From: Quercus robur
Lineage: Eukaryota > Streptophyta > Magnoliopsida > Fagales > Fagaceae
Assembly: GCF_932294415.1 (NCBI RefSeq)
Contig: NC_065539.1
Location: forward strand, 51,727,501 to 51,791,500
Direction: 5' to 3'
Length of the DNA stretch: 64,000 bases
This document shows, piece by piece, positions 47,378-59,989 of this stretch. The notes under the pieces were generated by a model. That model saw only the letters and a list, made by a program, of their open reading frames with translations. It made no database searches and had not been told where the DNA came from. The stretch's first letter is position 1; each line of letters begins with the position of its first letter. Position numbers and translations under genes: made by a program.

Positions 47378-48074
47378 TAGGGGCGGGCTTTGGTGCTTAA
47401 GTCCAAAGAATGAATAGATTAAGGTCTAAAGAGCCCAATACAATAAATTTGTAGAGAGTAGGCTAAAAAGGTAGGCTTCAACGAAATGGACGACAACCTT
47501 AATGGGTTAAAGAGGATAAGAGAGCAAGGAAAAACAGTGAATAGACAAATATAATGCACAAAAATTCTTCCTCGGCAATGTTCGAGGAGAGTAGCTCTTG
47601 AATATATTTCTCTTAGATTTGATTACAGTTATGGTGTTTTCTCTGCCAATCCCTTGCCCTTTGGAAGGTCTCTCACATTATGTAGCTCCCTTCAGGCAAT
47701 CTTATCCCTCTATTTGTTGATTGCTTAGTCCACCACTTGAGTACTTGTTCCATCAGACACCTTCCCAAATCCCTTGTAAGTTGCGGTGGTTAAGACAGCA
47801 CTATTCAGGAGTTTTCTCCACATAAATGCAGCCAGGAGGTTTGGTGGGATGTATTGAATGTGGGGGCAACCACCATCCTTCTAGTCATGTCAAAGCTAAC
47901 CCCTTTCCAAAACTTTTTCTCAACAGAAGGACCTCCTTTGGCAATGTGCCATTGACGTGGTCTTACTGTCCGAGCATGTAACCTCTTTGGCACGATAATG
48001 GGCTCCTTGGCCATGGATACGACACGTGGCATAGGTACCTTACATGAATTCTTGTGCCCCACAATTTTCATCCA
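47378..48074 (-). mobile_element. Solo LTR 2, related to solo LTR 1 but inverted
   Basis: The plus strand starts TGTAGGGGCGGGC and ends TTCATCCACA. Reading LTR 1 in reverse gives a matching layout: AAAGAGCCCAA near the start, then AATTTGTTAGAGAGTGGGC against AATTTGTAGAGAGTAGGC here, and TTCATCCCTACA at the end. The flanks (ATTTT left, TTTTC right) do not give a clean 5-bp duplication. No gag/pol nearby. Confidence 0.72.
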
Positions 48075-48611
48075 CATTTTCTTGTGAGTTGTGACTGTTC
48101 ATCTTCTTTGAGTAGCTACTAGTTAAGTTGGGTAATGATATGAGCAAAGTCAAGTTTATACTGCATTAGGCTCAAGACAAATATTAAAATCCCATTGATT
48201 ACTATAATTTTACACAAGGAAGATTCTTGTGACTCATTTAATTCACCCCAATAGATTGTTATTCAACAATTAGAAAATTCTAAGTTTTCTACCTGCATAC
48301 TCTTTCAATTAAACTTAAAACATAACCTAATCTCATTTATGTTCACAAATGCAACTTGCTTTAAAATGTCTTTCTCATTTGATGGAGTTGGTGTATAGGA
48401 TGACACTTCCCATATTACAAGTTACTGCGAAATATAAACTATTGGCGATGAAATATTTGTAAAGTATTAATACTCATTATTATTTTAATCAAATAGAAAT
48501 CCCCTACAAAGTTAGATTGTGTTTTTTTTTTTTTTTTTGGCTGAATAGTATATTTTGAGTGTTTTTTATAAATTATTTTATGTACCCATTCGTCCATTAA
48601 TTATATATATA
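48075..48611. other. Intergenic, nothing recognised
   Basis: AT-rich. A T-run ends in GGCTGAATAG near 48540. Confidence 0.5.
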
Positions 48612-48883
48612 CTCCCTCCGTCCTACTTTGTTTGTCCTGTTTGAAAAGTCAAACTTTTTAAGGGAACATCATTTATTATCTTGTCTACCTTTTAAAAATG
48701 TATAAGTTTCCAAAACTACCCTTAAATAAATTTATTAAAAAATTGAATTATTAATAGGAACATTAGTAAATAGGGGTATAATAGGAATATTAGTAAATTA
48801 ATGACTCTTATTTTTAGAAATAGGACAATATTTTGGGACATCCAAAAATGGAATAGAGGACAAACAAAGTGGGACGGAGGGAG
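48612..48883. mobile_element. Stowaway MITE (Tc1/mariner-type)
   Basis: 272 bp with classic CTCCCTCCGTCC ends (right end GGGACGGAGGGAG). TA precedes the left end; the right flank has drifted. AT-rich interior without a frame. Confidence 0.93.
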
Positions 48884-49462
48884 ACAATTTGGAGGAGTCA
48901 AATATGAGGAGATTATTGCCAAGAGTTTGTAACTCAACTAATTGATACTTTTTGGCATTTCCAATAGAGACATTCATAATTCAAACTCCTCTATTTCCCA
49001 AGTCCCAACTATTGAATTTTCAAAAAAGAAAAAAAAAAAAAAAAAGAGAGAAAGAGATGATTATTAAGTTGATGTCTCAACAAATAAATTTCACCCGTAC
49101 AAGTTCGAACAATCAAAGAATTCGAATGTATAGGCTAAATTTGAATTTTTGTGAGTGTAACCATAATAAATATTTTACTCAATTAACAAAAATGTGGATC
49201 TACCGATCTCTATTCAACAAAATCATTTTCATGTTAATTAGATATTAGGATGGTTATTTTGAGACCTTTGATTTATATAAAAATATTCTTCTTGGATGGA
49301 TTTATTTAACAAATACGCTTATAGACCCAATTTTTCTCTCTTCTTATTCTCAAATTATCCTTACAAAAAAAATGAAAACCTTAAATATAACATGATGCAT
49401 AACTACTTGGGACCAAATATATGCTTGAAATTCAAGGGATAATGCATGAATGACACAAAGAT
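48884..49462. other. Intergenic, nothing recognised
   Basis: AT-rich, A-run near 49027-49044. A 98-residue frame (48952-49248) is low-complexity Lys/Asn/Ile and not credible. Confidence 0.5.
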
Positions 49463-49855
49463 AAAGTTTAACTATAAAATTGATAGTAATATAAGGCTAT
49501 AACCTTATTCAATATTTTTTTATTGAAAGTAAATTTTGACAAATCTACTATTAGATTTCATTTTCTTCTTATATCCTTCATACTTGCAAAATTTCTAGAA
49601 AATTAAAGATAGAGATGTTATCAATAAATTATTTAAATTGCAAGTTTTTGTTATTTAAAATTATGCATAAAATATAATCTTATAGATAATATAGTAAATA
49701 ATATCTAATTGTCACAAAATTTGATATTTGTATTAAAAACGTAAAGAACATGCAATTTAACGGTCAGATTTTCAAAATATATAATTAATGTCAATGATAT
49801 TGAGTAATATTGTAATCTTAGACTACAACTAATTTTGTAGCTAAAATTTGTCCTA
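49463..49855 (-). mobile_element. MITE family M1, copy B
   Basis: Reverse-oriented relative of 31240-31622. The plus strand has AAATTTTGACAAATCTACTA, AGATTTTCAAAATATATAA and ends AATTTTGTAGCTAAAATTTG plus TCCTA. Confidence 0.75.
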
Positions 49856-50568
49856 CCACAAATTAAATAATTATTATAGGCAAAAGGTCAAAGTATATAA
49901 CCATGTGTATTTTAGAGAGAGAAAGGAGGCCATCCACCATATTTGTCTTCTCCAAGCTATATTCACATATCTTAGTATTCTTTCACTGGTAGATGATTAT
50001 TAGACGTAGATTTCAAAGTCTATTCTCATAATTAATATATTTTAGATGGCCATAACTACATGTAGTTAAACAAAGAGAAAGGAGGCCATCTACCATCTAT
50101 ATTTGTCTTTCTTCCAACTTTATTCGTATATACTAATGCAGTGGTATAAGTCTAACTGATAAGATGAATCAATGGCCACATAAAAAATCGAAAAGGCATG
50201 TGTGAAAGAGACCATACCAATTGGCACGTAGATATAAAAAATTATTGTTTGCTAACAAAATAGACTAAAAAACTTTTTTTTTTTTTTGTTTTTTTTTTTG
50301 TGGTATTGTATTCCAAAAGTAAATACCAAATGTGGTTGCGAATGCCGAATCAGGTCCTTTAATTATTCATTAATAAAAAGATAAAGATTGAAATTCGTTT
50401 TGGGACCCCACCATACAGTTGGCACCATCACCATTTGAAGCCCCGCATAGATGGAGCTAGAGCTACATTGTCTTCATACAGAATTATAGTTTTAGACCCA
50501 AAGTCTTTCTCAGGTCAAGGACTCAAGTTAAAAAAAGAAAAAAAGAAAAAGACAAAAAACGTACTGCT
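49856..50568. other. Upstream region of the first lipoxygenase
   Basis: Contains two near-copies of GAGAAAGGAGGCCATC (about 49919 and 50078), T-runs (50274-50300) and no gene. Part of it is presumably promoter. Confidence 0.5.
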
Positions 50569-50575
50569 TATATAA
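50569..50575 (+). promoter_or_regulatory. Probable TATA box of lipoxygenase copy 1
   Basis: TATATAA about 155 nt before the ATG, followed by a CT-rich leader (50640-50690, TCTCATTTCTCATTTC). Spacing fits a leader of about 120-130 nt. Confidence 0.5.
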
Positions 50576-50729
50576 TTATATTCTAGCTAACCAGACTAGA
50601 GCAGTGCAGGTTGTCCTATAGTCGATCTCTCCAAAGATTCTGTCTCTCTCATTTCTCATTTCTCATTTCTTATTTCCTATTTCCAATATCAAAGAGGAGT
50701 GTCTTCTTCAAGCTAACAGTCCTTCTTTG

Positions 50730-53700
50730 ATGGCTTCTTGTTCCAGTTCAGAGATGGTAAAGAAAATAATAGAAATATTTTGTGGCAAGACCAAGAAGAA
50801 GAATATTCACAATCACAAGGTGGGAGAGAGAAAGAAAGTAAAAGGGACTGTTGTTTTAATGAAGAAGAACGTGTTGGACTTCAAAGATATCAAAGCTTCG
50901 TTTATTGATCGGATTCATGAGTTGTTGGGCAAGGGTGTGTCCATGCAACTCATCAGCTCTGTTCATCCTGACCCAGGTTACCGTCTTTCTCTCTTTCTCT
51001 AACTCTTTCTCTGTTTAACTTAATTATTAAGTTATATGAGTGTGACTTTGTCATGTTAGTCCTTCGATGAAGCCAAAAGCATTACCTTCAAATCAAACAC
51101 CAAATGCCTTCTTTTTTAAGCATTCTTCTATTTTGTTTTCTAGCACAGACATTGTAATTTTATTTCTTACCAGTCATCAAAGTTTAAACTAATGAAAGTT
51201 TGAATTTTGTTAATATCAGAGATGGCATAGGTAGAAGTTATAAGTTTAAAAAAAAAAAATGATTATCAGGATATATATTATGGCTTTACATATGATAGGA
51301 CTAAAGGCCAAAAAAGATTAATATAACTAAAATCAAATATTTTATTAAAAAGAATCATTTAGTCCAATTCAATCACTTGGGTTCAGAGCTCAGTCTAGCT
51401 GTAAGTAAACTCAGTTCAATTAATTGGGATCTAATCTCAGTTTAGCATAGTTAAATTTCAATCAAGTAGCTTTTTGAACAACTTCCTAGCATTGTCTTTG
51501 ATGATCTTGATAAGTAAAATTCAATGATAAAACAGCTGTGAAGATTAATAGTGCTAAGAAACTAAAAATCTTGTTACATGTGTGTTTAGCAAATGTATTG
51601 CAAGGGAAGCTTGGAAAGGTGGCGCATTTGGAGAAATGGGTTACAACAATCACTCCATTAACAGCAGTTGAAACTGTATTCACCATTTCATTTGACTGGG
51701 ATGAGTCCATGGGTGTTCCTGGGGCCATCATTGTAAGAAACCACCATCACAGCCAGTTTTACCTTAGGACAGTCACCTTAGAAGATGTTCCTGGGCATGG
51801 TCGTGTGCATTTCGTTTGCAATTCTTGGGTTTACCCTGCACATCGTTACAAATACAATCGCGTATTCTTCTCAAACAAGGTAATTTGGTTTTGATTTCTT
51901 AAAGCAATAAGTTTAGCTAGGTACACAACCTTTTTCATAACTACTGACATAGCTTGTTACAATTGTTTCACAATTGGTGTCAGTAGTGGACCTAGATAAA
52001 AATGATATTGGTCCAACCACAACAAACCATGTGGGCAATTTTGAAAAAGTTGTTAGAAAATATTGTGTCCTAAAAATTACTCATTATTATGTGGAACAAA
52101 GTTTGCTCCATTATAAATCTAAACTATGTTCTTTGTGCTATCATTAATTCATTACAAATACAATCGTACATTCTTCCAAAACATGATGCTTAGACCTAAT
52201 GAGTAACCTTTGTAGCATCATACCTAGCCCACTAGGTAGTGCTTTCTATCATGATTTTTCCTTTCTACCGAAGTTGGAAGCTTATATTCTGCTTCCATTT
52301 TGGTTTGCCAAAATTACCATTCCATTTCTCTTTCTCCATGTAGATCGGCTGGTATTTTCAGTCCTTGTTAATGTGTAGGATTCAGATTCTGTTGAGCACG
52401 TTATGATTTTTGGTAATGTAGCTATGTTAAAATCTAAACAGGACTCAAAAGTTAACTTCATACAAAATGGTAACTGGCTGCTTGATTGACATGGTGGACC
52501 AAATAAATAGGGAAATAACCTTTTAAGATTAGTTTTCGTTCCTAGGACAACACTATGATCCTGTTTCAATGAAGTAACAGACTTTTTATTTATGTACTAG
52601 ACCTACCTTCCATGTCAAACACCTGAGCTGTTACGCAAGTATAGGGAAGAAGAACTGGCAAATCTGCGTGGAAATGGAACAGGGGAGCTTAAGGAGTGGG
52701 ACAGAGTCTATGACTATGCTTACTACAATGATTTGGGAAGTCCAGATAAAGGTAAAGATTATGCACGCCCTGTTCTTGGTGGAACAAAGGAGTACCCATA
52801 TCCCCGAAGAGGAAGAACTGGACGTAAACCAACAAAAAAAGGTTAGTACTCTCAATTCTATTCAATTTTTCAGTTTCCAAATGCTGTGACTAGTATAAAC
52901 TGGAGGTTTGAGCTCCTTCAATGACTTTAGAATTTTGAGTGACATAAAGTTGTTATGATAGAATGATTTTTAGGTGTCCTAGAAGAATTGATTTTGATAA
53001 TTTTGTGTCAGCAACCTAATGTTCTCATTGTAACAGATCCCGATAGTGAGAGCAGATTGCCACTTATAAGTCTAGACATTTATGTTCCAAGAGATGAGCG
53101 GTTTGGCCACTTGAAGTTCTCAGATTTTCTTGCCTATGCACTGAAGTCCCTTGTACAGATATTGCTCCCAGAGCTTTCATCTTTATGTGACAAAACCATT
53201 AACGAGTTTGACAGTTTCCACGATGTAATTAAGCTCTATGAAGGGGGGCTTAAGCTACCGAATGGACATACAGTCAGTAAAATTAGGGAACGCATTCCTT
53301 GGGAGCTGTTGAAGGAACTCATTCGTAATGATGGTGAGCGATTCCTCAAGTTCCCAATGCCTGATGTGATCAAAGGTATGCCTAACTTTTCTCTGTTTCG
53401 ACATTAGATCCTTTAAAATCTTAGATACCCAAAACTTCACAGTTTTTAAACTATTTAACTACAAGTATAAAGCTTTTAATGGTATAATTGTAGAGGACAA
53501 GTCTGCTTGGAGGACTGATGAAGAGTTTGGACGAGAAATGCTTGCTGGAGTCAACCCTGTTATCATCAGCCGCCTCCAAGTAAATAGAAATTTGTTGGTT
53601 AAGTTGTTAAATGATGTAAATGGTTTTTTGCTTCAACATTTTTCTGGAATGTTGTCTGCAGGAATTCCCCCCAACCAGCAATCTAGACCCTAAAGAATAT

Positions 53701-55413
53701 GGGAATCAAAACAGTGCAATAACAGAAGAACACATAGAGAAGAACCTGAATGGGCTGACTGTAGATCAAGTATTGATCATTCTTCATGTTTTTGACTATA
53801 TCTACATCATAAAACCAATACGACATCGAAAATATGTTACTATACTCTGTTCTACATTGATAACCAATTTCTATTTTCTTGTTCTAGGCAATTAGAAACA
53901 ACAGGCTGTTTATATTAGATCATCATGATGCACTAATGCCATACCTGATGAGAATAAACTCAACCACCACAAAGACTTATGCCACCAGAACGCTCCTTTT
54001 ACTGCAAGATAATGGGACACTGAAGCCATTAGCAATTGAGTTAAGCTTGCCGCATCCACAAGGGGAACGCCATGGTGCTGTCAGTAAAGTTTTCACTCCA
54101 GCAGAAGAAGGTGTTGAAGGTTCGGTGTGGCAGCTGGCCAAAGCCTATGCTGCTGTTAATGATTCTGGCTACCACCAGCTTATTAGCCACTGGTATGATG
54201 CCTAAGAAAATTACTGCATGATAACAAAAGGTAGAAACTTGACTGTGATCTAGTAAGGATATCTAAATGCTTCTGACTATTTGCAGGTTGAACACCCATG
54301 CTGTAATAGAGCCATTTGTAATTGCAACAAATAGACAGCTGAGTGTGCTTCATCCAATACATAAGCTTTTGCATCCCCATTTCCGGGACACAATGAATAT
54401 AAATGCCTTGGCTCGGCAGATCCTCATCAATGCTGGTGGGGTGCTTGAGCGAACAGTCTTCCCAGCAAAATACGCCATGGAGATGTCTGCTGTTTTATAT
54501 AAGAACTGGGTGTTCACTGAACAGGCATTACCTAATGAACTGCTCAAAAGGTGTGCAAAGCTCTGTCTTTTTAATGATTTCTATAGTTTTAATATTTATC
54601 AGAACAAATTTTGATCCACTTTTGAATCTTTTGATTCATTTTAGAGGAATGGCAGTTCCAGACTCACGCTGCCGCCATGGCCTCAGACTTCTGATAGAGG
54701 ATTATCCCTATGCTGTTGATGGGCTAGAGATCTGGTCAGCAATTGAGAATTGGGTTAGTGAATATTGTTTTCTCTACTATCCAACTGATGATATGGTCCG
54801 AAATGATTCTGAACTCCAATCATGGTGGATGGAGATCCGCAATGAGGGGCATGGTGACAAGAAAGATGAGCCATGGTGGCCTGAGATGAAGACACGAGCT
54901 GAGCTTATCCAAGCATGCACCATTATCATATGGGTGGCTTCTGCCCTTCATGCAGCTGTGAATTTTGGGCAATACCCTTATGCTGGCTATCTTCCTAATC
55001 GCCCAACTGTAAGCCGCCGCTTCATGCCTGAGCCAGGCACCCCTGAGTATGCGGAACTTGAGTCAAAACCTGAAGTAGCCTTCCTGAAAACTATAACAGC
55101 ACAGTTTCAAACCCTCCTTGGTGTATCACTGATAGAAATTTTGTCCCGGCATTCAACTGATGAGATTTATCTTGGGCAGAGAGATACTCCCGAGTGGACT
55201 TCAGATGCTGAACCACTCGCAGCATTTGAGAAATTTGGAAATAAGCTGAGAGAAATTGAAATAATAATTAATGAAATGAACAATGACCAGAGATGGAGGA
55301 ACAGGGTTGGGCCAGTCAATGTACCTTATACCTTGCTCTATCCTAACACCTCCGATACTACTAGAGAGGGCGGGCTCACTGGCAAGGGTATTCCCAACAG
55401 CGTCTCCATCTGA
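50730..55413 (+). CDS. 9-lipoxygenase (linoleate 9S-lipoxygenase type), 9 exons, complete
   Basis: Exons 50730-50976, 51590-51879, 52601-52841, 53037-53375, 53494-53579, 53662-53769, 53888-54192, 54287-54550, 54645-55413, all with GT-AG introns and matching phases. They give 882 residues, close to the usual 860-880. A PLAT/LH2 beta-barrel covers about residues 45-215, then the catalytic lipoxygenase domain. Iron ligands: His538 and His543 (HWLNTH), His729 and Asn733 (HAAVN), and C-terminal Ile882. Ala588 in INAGG and Thr595-Val596 fit plant 9S-specific enzymes. No chloroplast transit peptide is evident, so a cytosolic enzyme is likely. It adds O2 to linoleic or linolenic acid to give 9-hydroperoxides for oxylipin defence pathways. 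ATG choice: first in frame after the leader; a second Met is at residue 10. A tandem relative starts at 61015. LOX1 against LOX5 cannot be settled from sequence alone. Confidence 0.97.
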
Positions 55414-57610
55414 ATTTTTTGGTTTGGTAGCAGCAGTTTACTTTTTGTAAGTTGTGTTAAAGTGAAAGATTGTGAGATAGGTTTTTGTATCCACATTTTT
55501 CCTCTTGATGAAGGCAAGTAGTTGTGCATTATCTACAGACAATAACAATGATGAATAGTGTGCCTATTGTTCTTATGTTGTGAAATCTATGTGTAAATTT
55601 GCAGATTTTATCCCCAAATATCTATTGCACCACAATAATTGTTACATTTAAATTTAAAGGCTAAAATTGCTCCACCACTATAGGTAAGTTTTAACACCTG
55701 AAGAGTACCAACCATTACACAGAAACAAGCAAAAGTTGAGACACCACAGCATGTAAAGACCATATCCATTGGACCAAATTATATAATAGAGATGCCTACT
55801 AAAGGCACTAGGATTGGACGGTTGAGATGCAAAAAAACCTGCTATTGCAGTTGAAAACTTGATACAATCTCCATTGCATAACACAGCTCAACTAAATGAA
55901 TCTGCTTGTCATAGGATGTGTGCCATTTAGAAACTGAAGGTAACCAGTCACCGTGTCTACAAATGTTATAACGACTTTCGTATGCTAAAACATTTCATAA
56001 ATCAAAGTTTTATCCATGCACCCTATCATAACCCCAACCATTAAATGTGATATTGTCGGTAGCTCCAGCTCTATTTGTCAATCCCGCAACTCCCTCCACG
56101 AAGCTTCACAAAGAACTGTATTGACAAGAAAATGCCTTTGCTAATAGAACCTTGCATCCCAAGTTTTTTGGTTGTTTGATACAAATTTAATGCTTAGAGC
56201 CTTAGACTACAATTTTGTGTTAAGTCACAAAAGGGGTAAACAAGAAGAAAGTAATATTACAAACTTCTCATTTACTTTTCTTGTATATGTGACGCAGGGG
56301 AAAACCAAAATGGATGCAACAACAAAATAGAACATAAAAATCAAAGGACAGATAACCTAGGCATTGCCATGTACAATTGCTTGAAGTTGAACAAACTTAG
56401 GAGTCAAAATCTACGGTTGGCTGAAATCAGCACCAAAGCATTGTGAAAATTCTAAGAACATTTTATGAATTTGAAGAAAAAAAAAAACCTTGACTCTAAG
56501 AAATTAATAACATAGTAATAACATAATTTACTAAGACCTAAAATAAATTATAATTGACCAATAAAAATATAATTAATTTCCAAAATTAAAGTAAATATTT
56601 CTTTGCACTTCTGGCAACATTAAGTAAACTGCATTTTTTTTCATCATAGCATAGAGAATCTATCTAAAGAAGAGCCATTTGGACTCCTTTAGCCGGTAAA
56701 ACCTATGGGCAACCAACATAACACATGACCTTCACTTTGTTTCTTCAAATCAAATGGTTCTATATTAAATCTAAAAAAAAAGAAAAAGAAAAAAAAGAAG
56801 CTGTATTGATCAATATGCTGCATGTAATGGCGATTCAGAACCAAAGAGCAAAGGCAGTATAGATCCAATATATGGCACATCTTGCACAGCCCATATACAG
56901 AACAAAGCAGATTTAAACTCATAATTCAATATTCATACATTTAAGTGCAGAGAGAGAGAGAGAGAGGTTCAATATGAAAACGAAGGACTTAACCTTTATG
57001 GCTTCATGCGATAAGATTTGGAGACATGGGAGCTGGTTAATCACTTGTGGCAATTTGGCAAAGGCTACCAATCACGTTCACAACATCATCAACAATAAGC
57101 TGAAAGAAAGTTTCTATCTGTCAATTTTGGCTAGTTTTTTCTCACTCTATTTCTGTGATTGTCTCCTCTTATTCGATGCATATATGACACCTTTAAAAGG
57201 AAGATGTCCAAACTGCCGTCAAAATGCACTGTTGACACATGGTTGGTTTTCACATAAAAAGATACGTCTGAATGGTTGCTTCCCAATATCTTTTTCGTAA
57301 CCATACACAGTTCATTGTCATTTGACACCTAATAAAATATTTTGGAAAACGTTAACGTATTCCATCGAGTGTGCATCTAACTTTTAGCTTAAAAAATAGC
57401 TTATTTTACAATTCAATTTATTTTACTATTTCAGCTAATTTTTATTTTTATTTATAGTATTTTCCGTAAAATAAGTAGATTTCAAACAGACTCTTAGTTA
57501 TTTTAAAAAAAATTTTAAATGAAAAAAATAGTTAATATTTTGAAAATTTTTTTAGTTTTTTTTTTTTTTTTGTGGTATAAAATATTTTAAAAATAGTTTA
57601 CTAACAATTG
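55414..57610. other. Lipoxygenase 3' UTR and intergenic DNA
   Basis: The first 150-200 nt are probably 3' UTR (no certain poly(A) signal). The rest is AT-rich with (AG)n at about 56950-56965. No gene. Confidence 0.5.
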
Positions 57611-58012
57611 TAAGGACAACGTTTAGTTACAAAATTGGTTGCAGCTTAAGGTTACAAACTCACTCAATAAAACAAATATTACAACATATTTTGAAAATCT
57701 AACAGTTGAATTACATATTCTTTACACCCTTCATACACATGTTAAATTTTGTGTCAATCGAATATTATTTACTATATGATATATAAACTTATATTTTGTG
57801 TATAGTTTTAAATTACAAAAACTTGCAATTTAAAAAATTTATTAATGACATAGTTATTGATTTTTAATTTTCTTGAAGTTTTGTAAGCATGGAGGATATA
57901 AGAAGAAGATGTAATCCAATGATGGATTTGTCAAAATTCATTTCCAATAAAAAGATATTAAGTAAATTTATAGTTTAAAACTACAACTAGTTTTGTAGAT
58001 AAACTCTGCCCT
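57611..58012 (+). mobile_element. MITE family M1, copy C
   Basis: Left TAAGGACAACGTTTAG, right read inward CAAGGGCAGAGTTTATC, with the shared body (TATTTTGAAAATCTAACAG; GGATTTGTCAAAATTCA). The clearest terminal inverted repeat of the family. Confidence 0.8.
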
Positions 58013-58067
58013 TGTTTTAAAGCATCTGTTAATATGATTCATAAAAGTAAATTTATCTTTTAAGTCA

Positions 58068-58120
58068 GGCTGGCTAATTTAGTCTTTCTCTAAAAAAAAA
58101 AAAAAAAGGTTGGCTAATTC
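58068..58120 (+). mobile_element. Probable ultrashort retroinsert
   Basis: TGGCTAATT at 58071-58079 and 58111-58119, set in GGCTGGCTAATTT and GGTTGGCTAATTC, flanks a TCTTTCTCT plus A-run insert. The repeats have diverged outside the 9-bp core. Confidence 0.5.
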
Positions 58121-58333
58121 GGCCGTGACCTTCATGATGGGCCGAAATTTGGACCCAATCCAAGTGGGCCCAGATTACTGCCCAATATTTGCACCCCAAA
58201 CCCAAAGGATGCCAAGATGTTGGATAGAACTTCAAGGTCAACTGGAGAGCACGTGAACCCGTTTAAGGTCAACTTCACCGCTAAGCAAGTGTATGACTAG
58301 TGAGGTGTGGTGTGTACTCTCTCTCTCTCTCTC

Positions 58334-58602
58334 CAAAATTTAGTTAAACTACAATTTTATTCAATATTTTTTTATTAGAAGTGAATTTTGACAAATCCAC
58401 TATTGGATTACATATTTTTCTTATATTCTCAATACTTGTAAAATTTTGATTGACACAAAATTTGACATGTGTATTAAGAACGTAACCAATATATAATTCA
58501 ATTGTTAGATTTTCAAAATATGCAGTACTATAATTCAATGTTTATTTTCAAAATATGAATTATTGTTTATTTTACATGAGGGTATAAACCAATTTTGTAG
58601 CT

Positions 58603-58604
<2 letters not shown>
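58334..58604 (-). mobile_element. MITE family M1, copy D (internally deleted)
   Basis: Inverted relative, about 270 bp. Keeps TTTTGACAAATCCACTA and TTAGATTTTCAAAATATG but lacks the central 100 bp or so. Followed by (AT)n 58607-58641. Copies C and D face each other across about 320 bp. Confidence 0.7.

Positions 58605-58606
<2 letters not shown>

Positions 58607-58641
<35 letters not shown>
58607..58641. repeat. (AT)n microsatellite
   Basis: About 17 AT units next to MITE copy D. Confidence 0.9.
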
Positions 58642-58646
<5 letters not shown>

Positions 58647-58741
58647 TGCTACATCAAACACAAATATATTGAATTGTTGTTTTTCTATTAAACTAAGCCT
58701 TTTAATATATCACTACTAGATCTTTACCGTGAGAAGGTGAC

Positions 58742-58897
58742 AAAGTTGTCAAAATCACAATTTAAATTGCAGACTTGTACAATCTAACAATCCCACTTAG
58801 CCAAACTGATCAGGATTGGTGCAAGATCATTTGGGTTCCAGGATCACGTGTAGGATCAAACCGTAAGATTGTACAATTTTACATTATCCTACTTAGA
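58742..58897. mobile_element. Fragment of the GGTTNTCAAAATCG family
   Basis: AGTTGTCAAAATCACAATTT, GATCACGTGTAGGATC and ACCGTAAGATTGTACAATTT match the end of the 16970-18027 element. Only a partial copy. Confidence 0.55.
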
Positions 58898-59057
58898 ACC
58901 CAATTTTCTTTGGATTGCCTGAAGCCCAGTTAGCCTAACAAAAAACGACACAATGGGCCCTTTAAAGTACAGAAGTGTCAAAACTAGTCATTCGTTAAAT
59001 GAAAAATTAGAAATACCCTAATTGAAAAAAAAAAAAAAAAAAACAATGAAAATATTA

Positions 59058-59484
59058 GGTTATGTTTGGTAACAATTTTTGTTTTCTATTTTTAAAAACT
59101 TGTTTTTGAGAATATAAAGAAAAAAAAAAATCTTGTATTTTTGAAATAAAAAATATGTTTGGTTAATTGAAATTAAAAAGAGAGTTTTTTGAAGGAAAAA
59201 ATAGAAAATACAAAAATATGTTGTTACTAGGATTTTAACTTTAATACTAACTCATCAAATGAAACTAATTCATTAAATTAAATACGTGTTTTCATTGATT
59301 TTTGAAAATTAGAAACTGAAAACAATTTTTTGCATGTTTTAAGTTTCCTTCACAAATTGAGTTTTGAGGACAGTTTTTGTTTTCTATTTATTTTAAGTTG
59401 CCAAACAAATTTTTTAGTCACAAAAATAAAAAATTGTTTTTGAAAATAGAAAATAAGAGCAAAAACTAGTTACCAAATATACCC
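59058..59484. mobile_element. Terminal-inverted-repeat element (GGTTATGTTTGGTAAC ends)
   Basis: Left GGTTATGTTTGGTAACAA, right read inward GGGTATATTTGGTAACTAG, then both sides TTTTCTATTTT. TTA precedes and TAG follows, so a 3-bp duplication is only partly supported. No frame. Confidence 0.6.
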
Positions 59485-59680
59485 TAGTGTTCATAATCTC
59501 TCTCTCTCCGTACTATCCAAATCCCTAAATGAATAAACCCCAAATCAAAGCCTACATCGTGGTCGTGACTATGTAGCTCGTCATCATTCAGTAAATTGTA
59601 TGCACATATCAAAACTGCCCTGGACACGGGTGTTGCCTTGGATATGTATAATTGAGATCTTTAAAGTGTTATTAATAAAA
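59276..59680. repeat. Direct duplication, unit 1
   Basis: About 400 bp repeated at 59990-60400, offset about 720 bp. Shared parts include the right half of the preceding element and GATATGTATAATTGAGATC at the end. The copies differ by scattered substitutions. Confidence 0.9.
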
Positions 59681-59762
59681 TTATTTAAAACATTAAAAAA
59701 ATATTATTTATAATACACTACTAAACAACCCTTAAGTGTTTGGGAATTGTAACTGTAATTCT

Positions 59763-59821
59763 TTTTTACGATATTGATTGTGTACATTACTTTTTGTTAC
59801 ACAATCAATATTATAAAAAAG
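59763..59821. repeat. Hairpin with 22-23 bp arms
   Basis: TTTTTTACGATATTGATTGT pairs with ACAATCAATATTATAAAAAA across a 15-nt loop rich in T. Two or so mismatches near ACG/TAT. Lies between the two duplication units. Confidence 0.8.
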
Positions 59822-59989
59822 ACTGCATTGTCCTTAATCTCATTCTCTGGGACTTCTCCACTTGCTCACTGGCCGAATGGCCTCTCCTTTAATTTATTTC
59901 TTCATCTTTTCCTTGTTTTATTCCTTTCACACTCTTGACATCAATTCACAATAAATGCAACCTACTTGCCTTAACTTTGTTTTAGTTAA

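Noticed and set aside
57541-57575. Further tail-only retroinsert ending in TACCAC-A(n)
   Set aside because: Similar T-run plus GTGGTA junctions occur near 36476, 50298 and 57570, but no flanking direct repeat could be shown.
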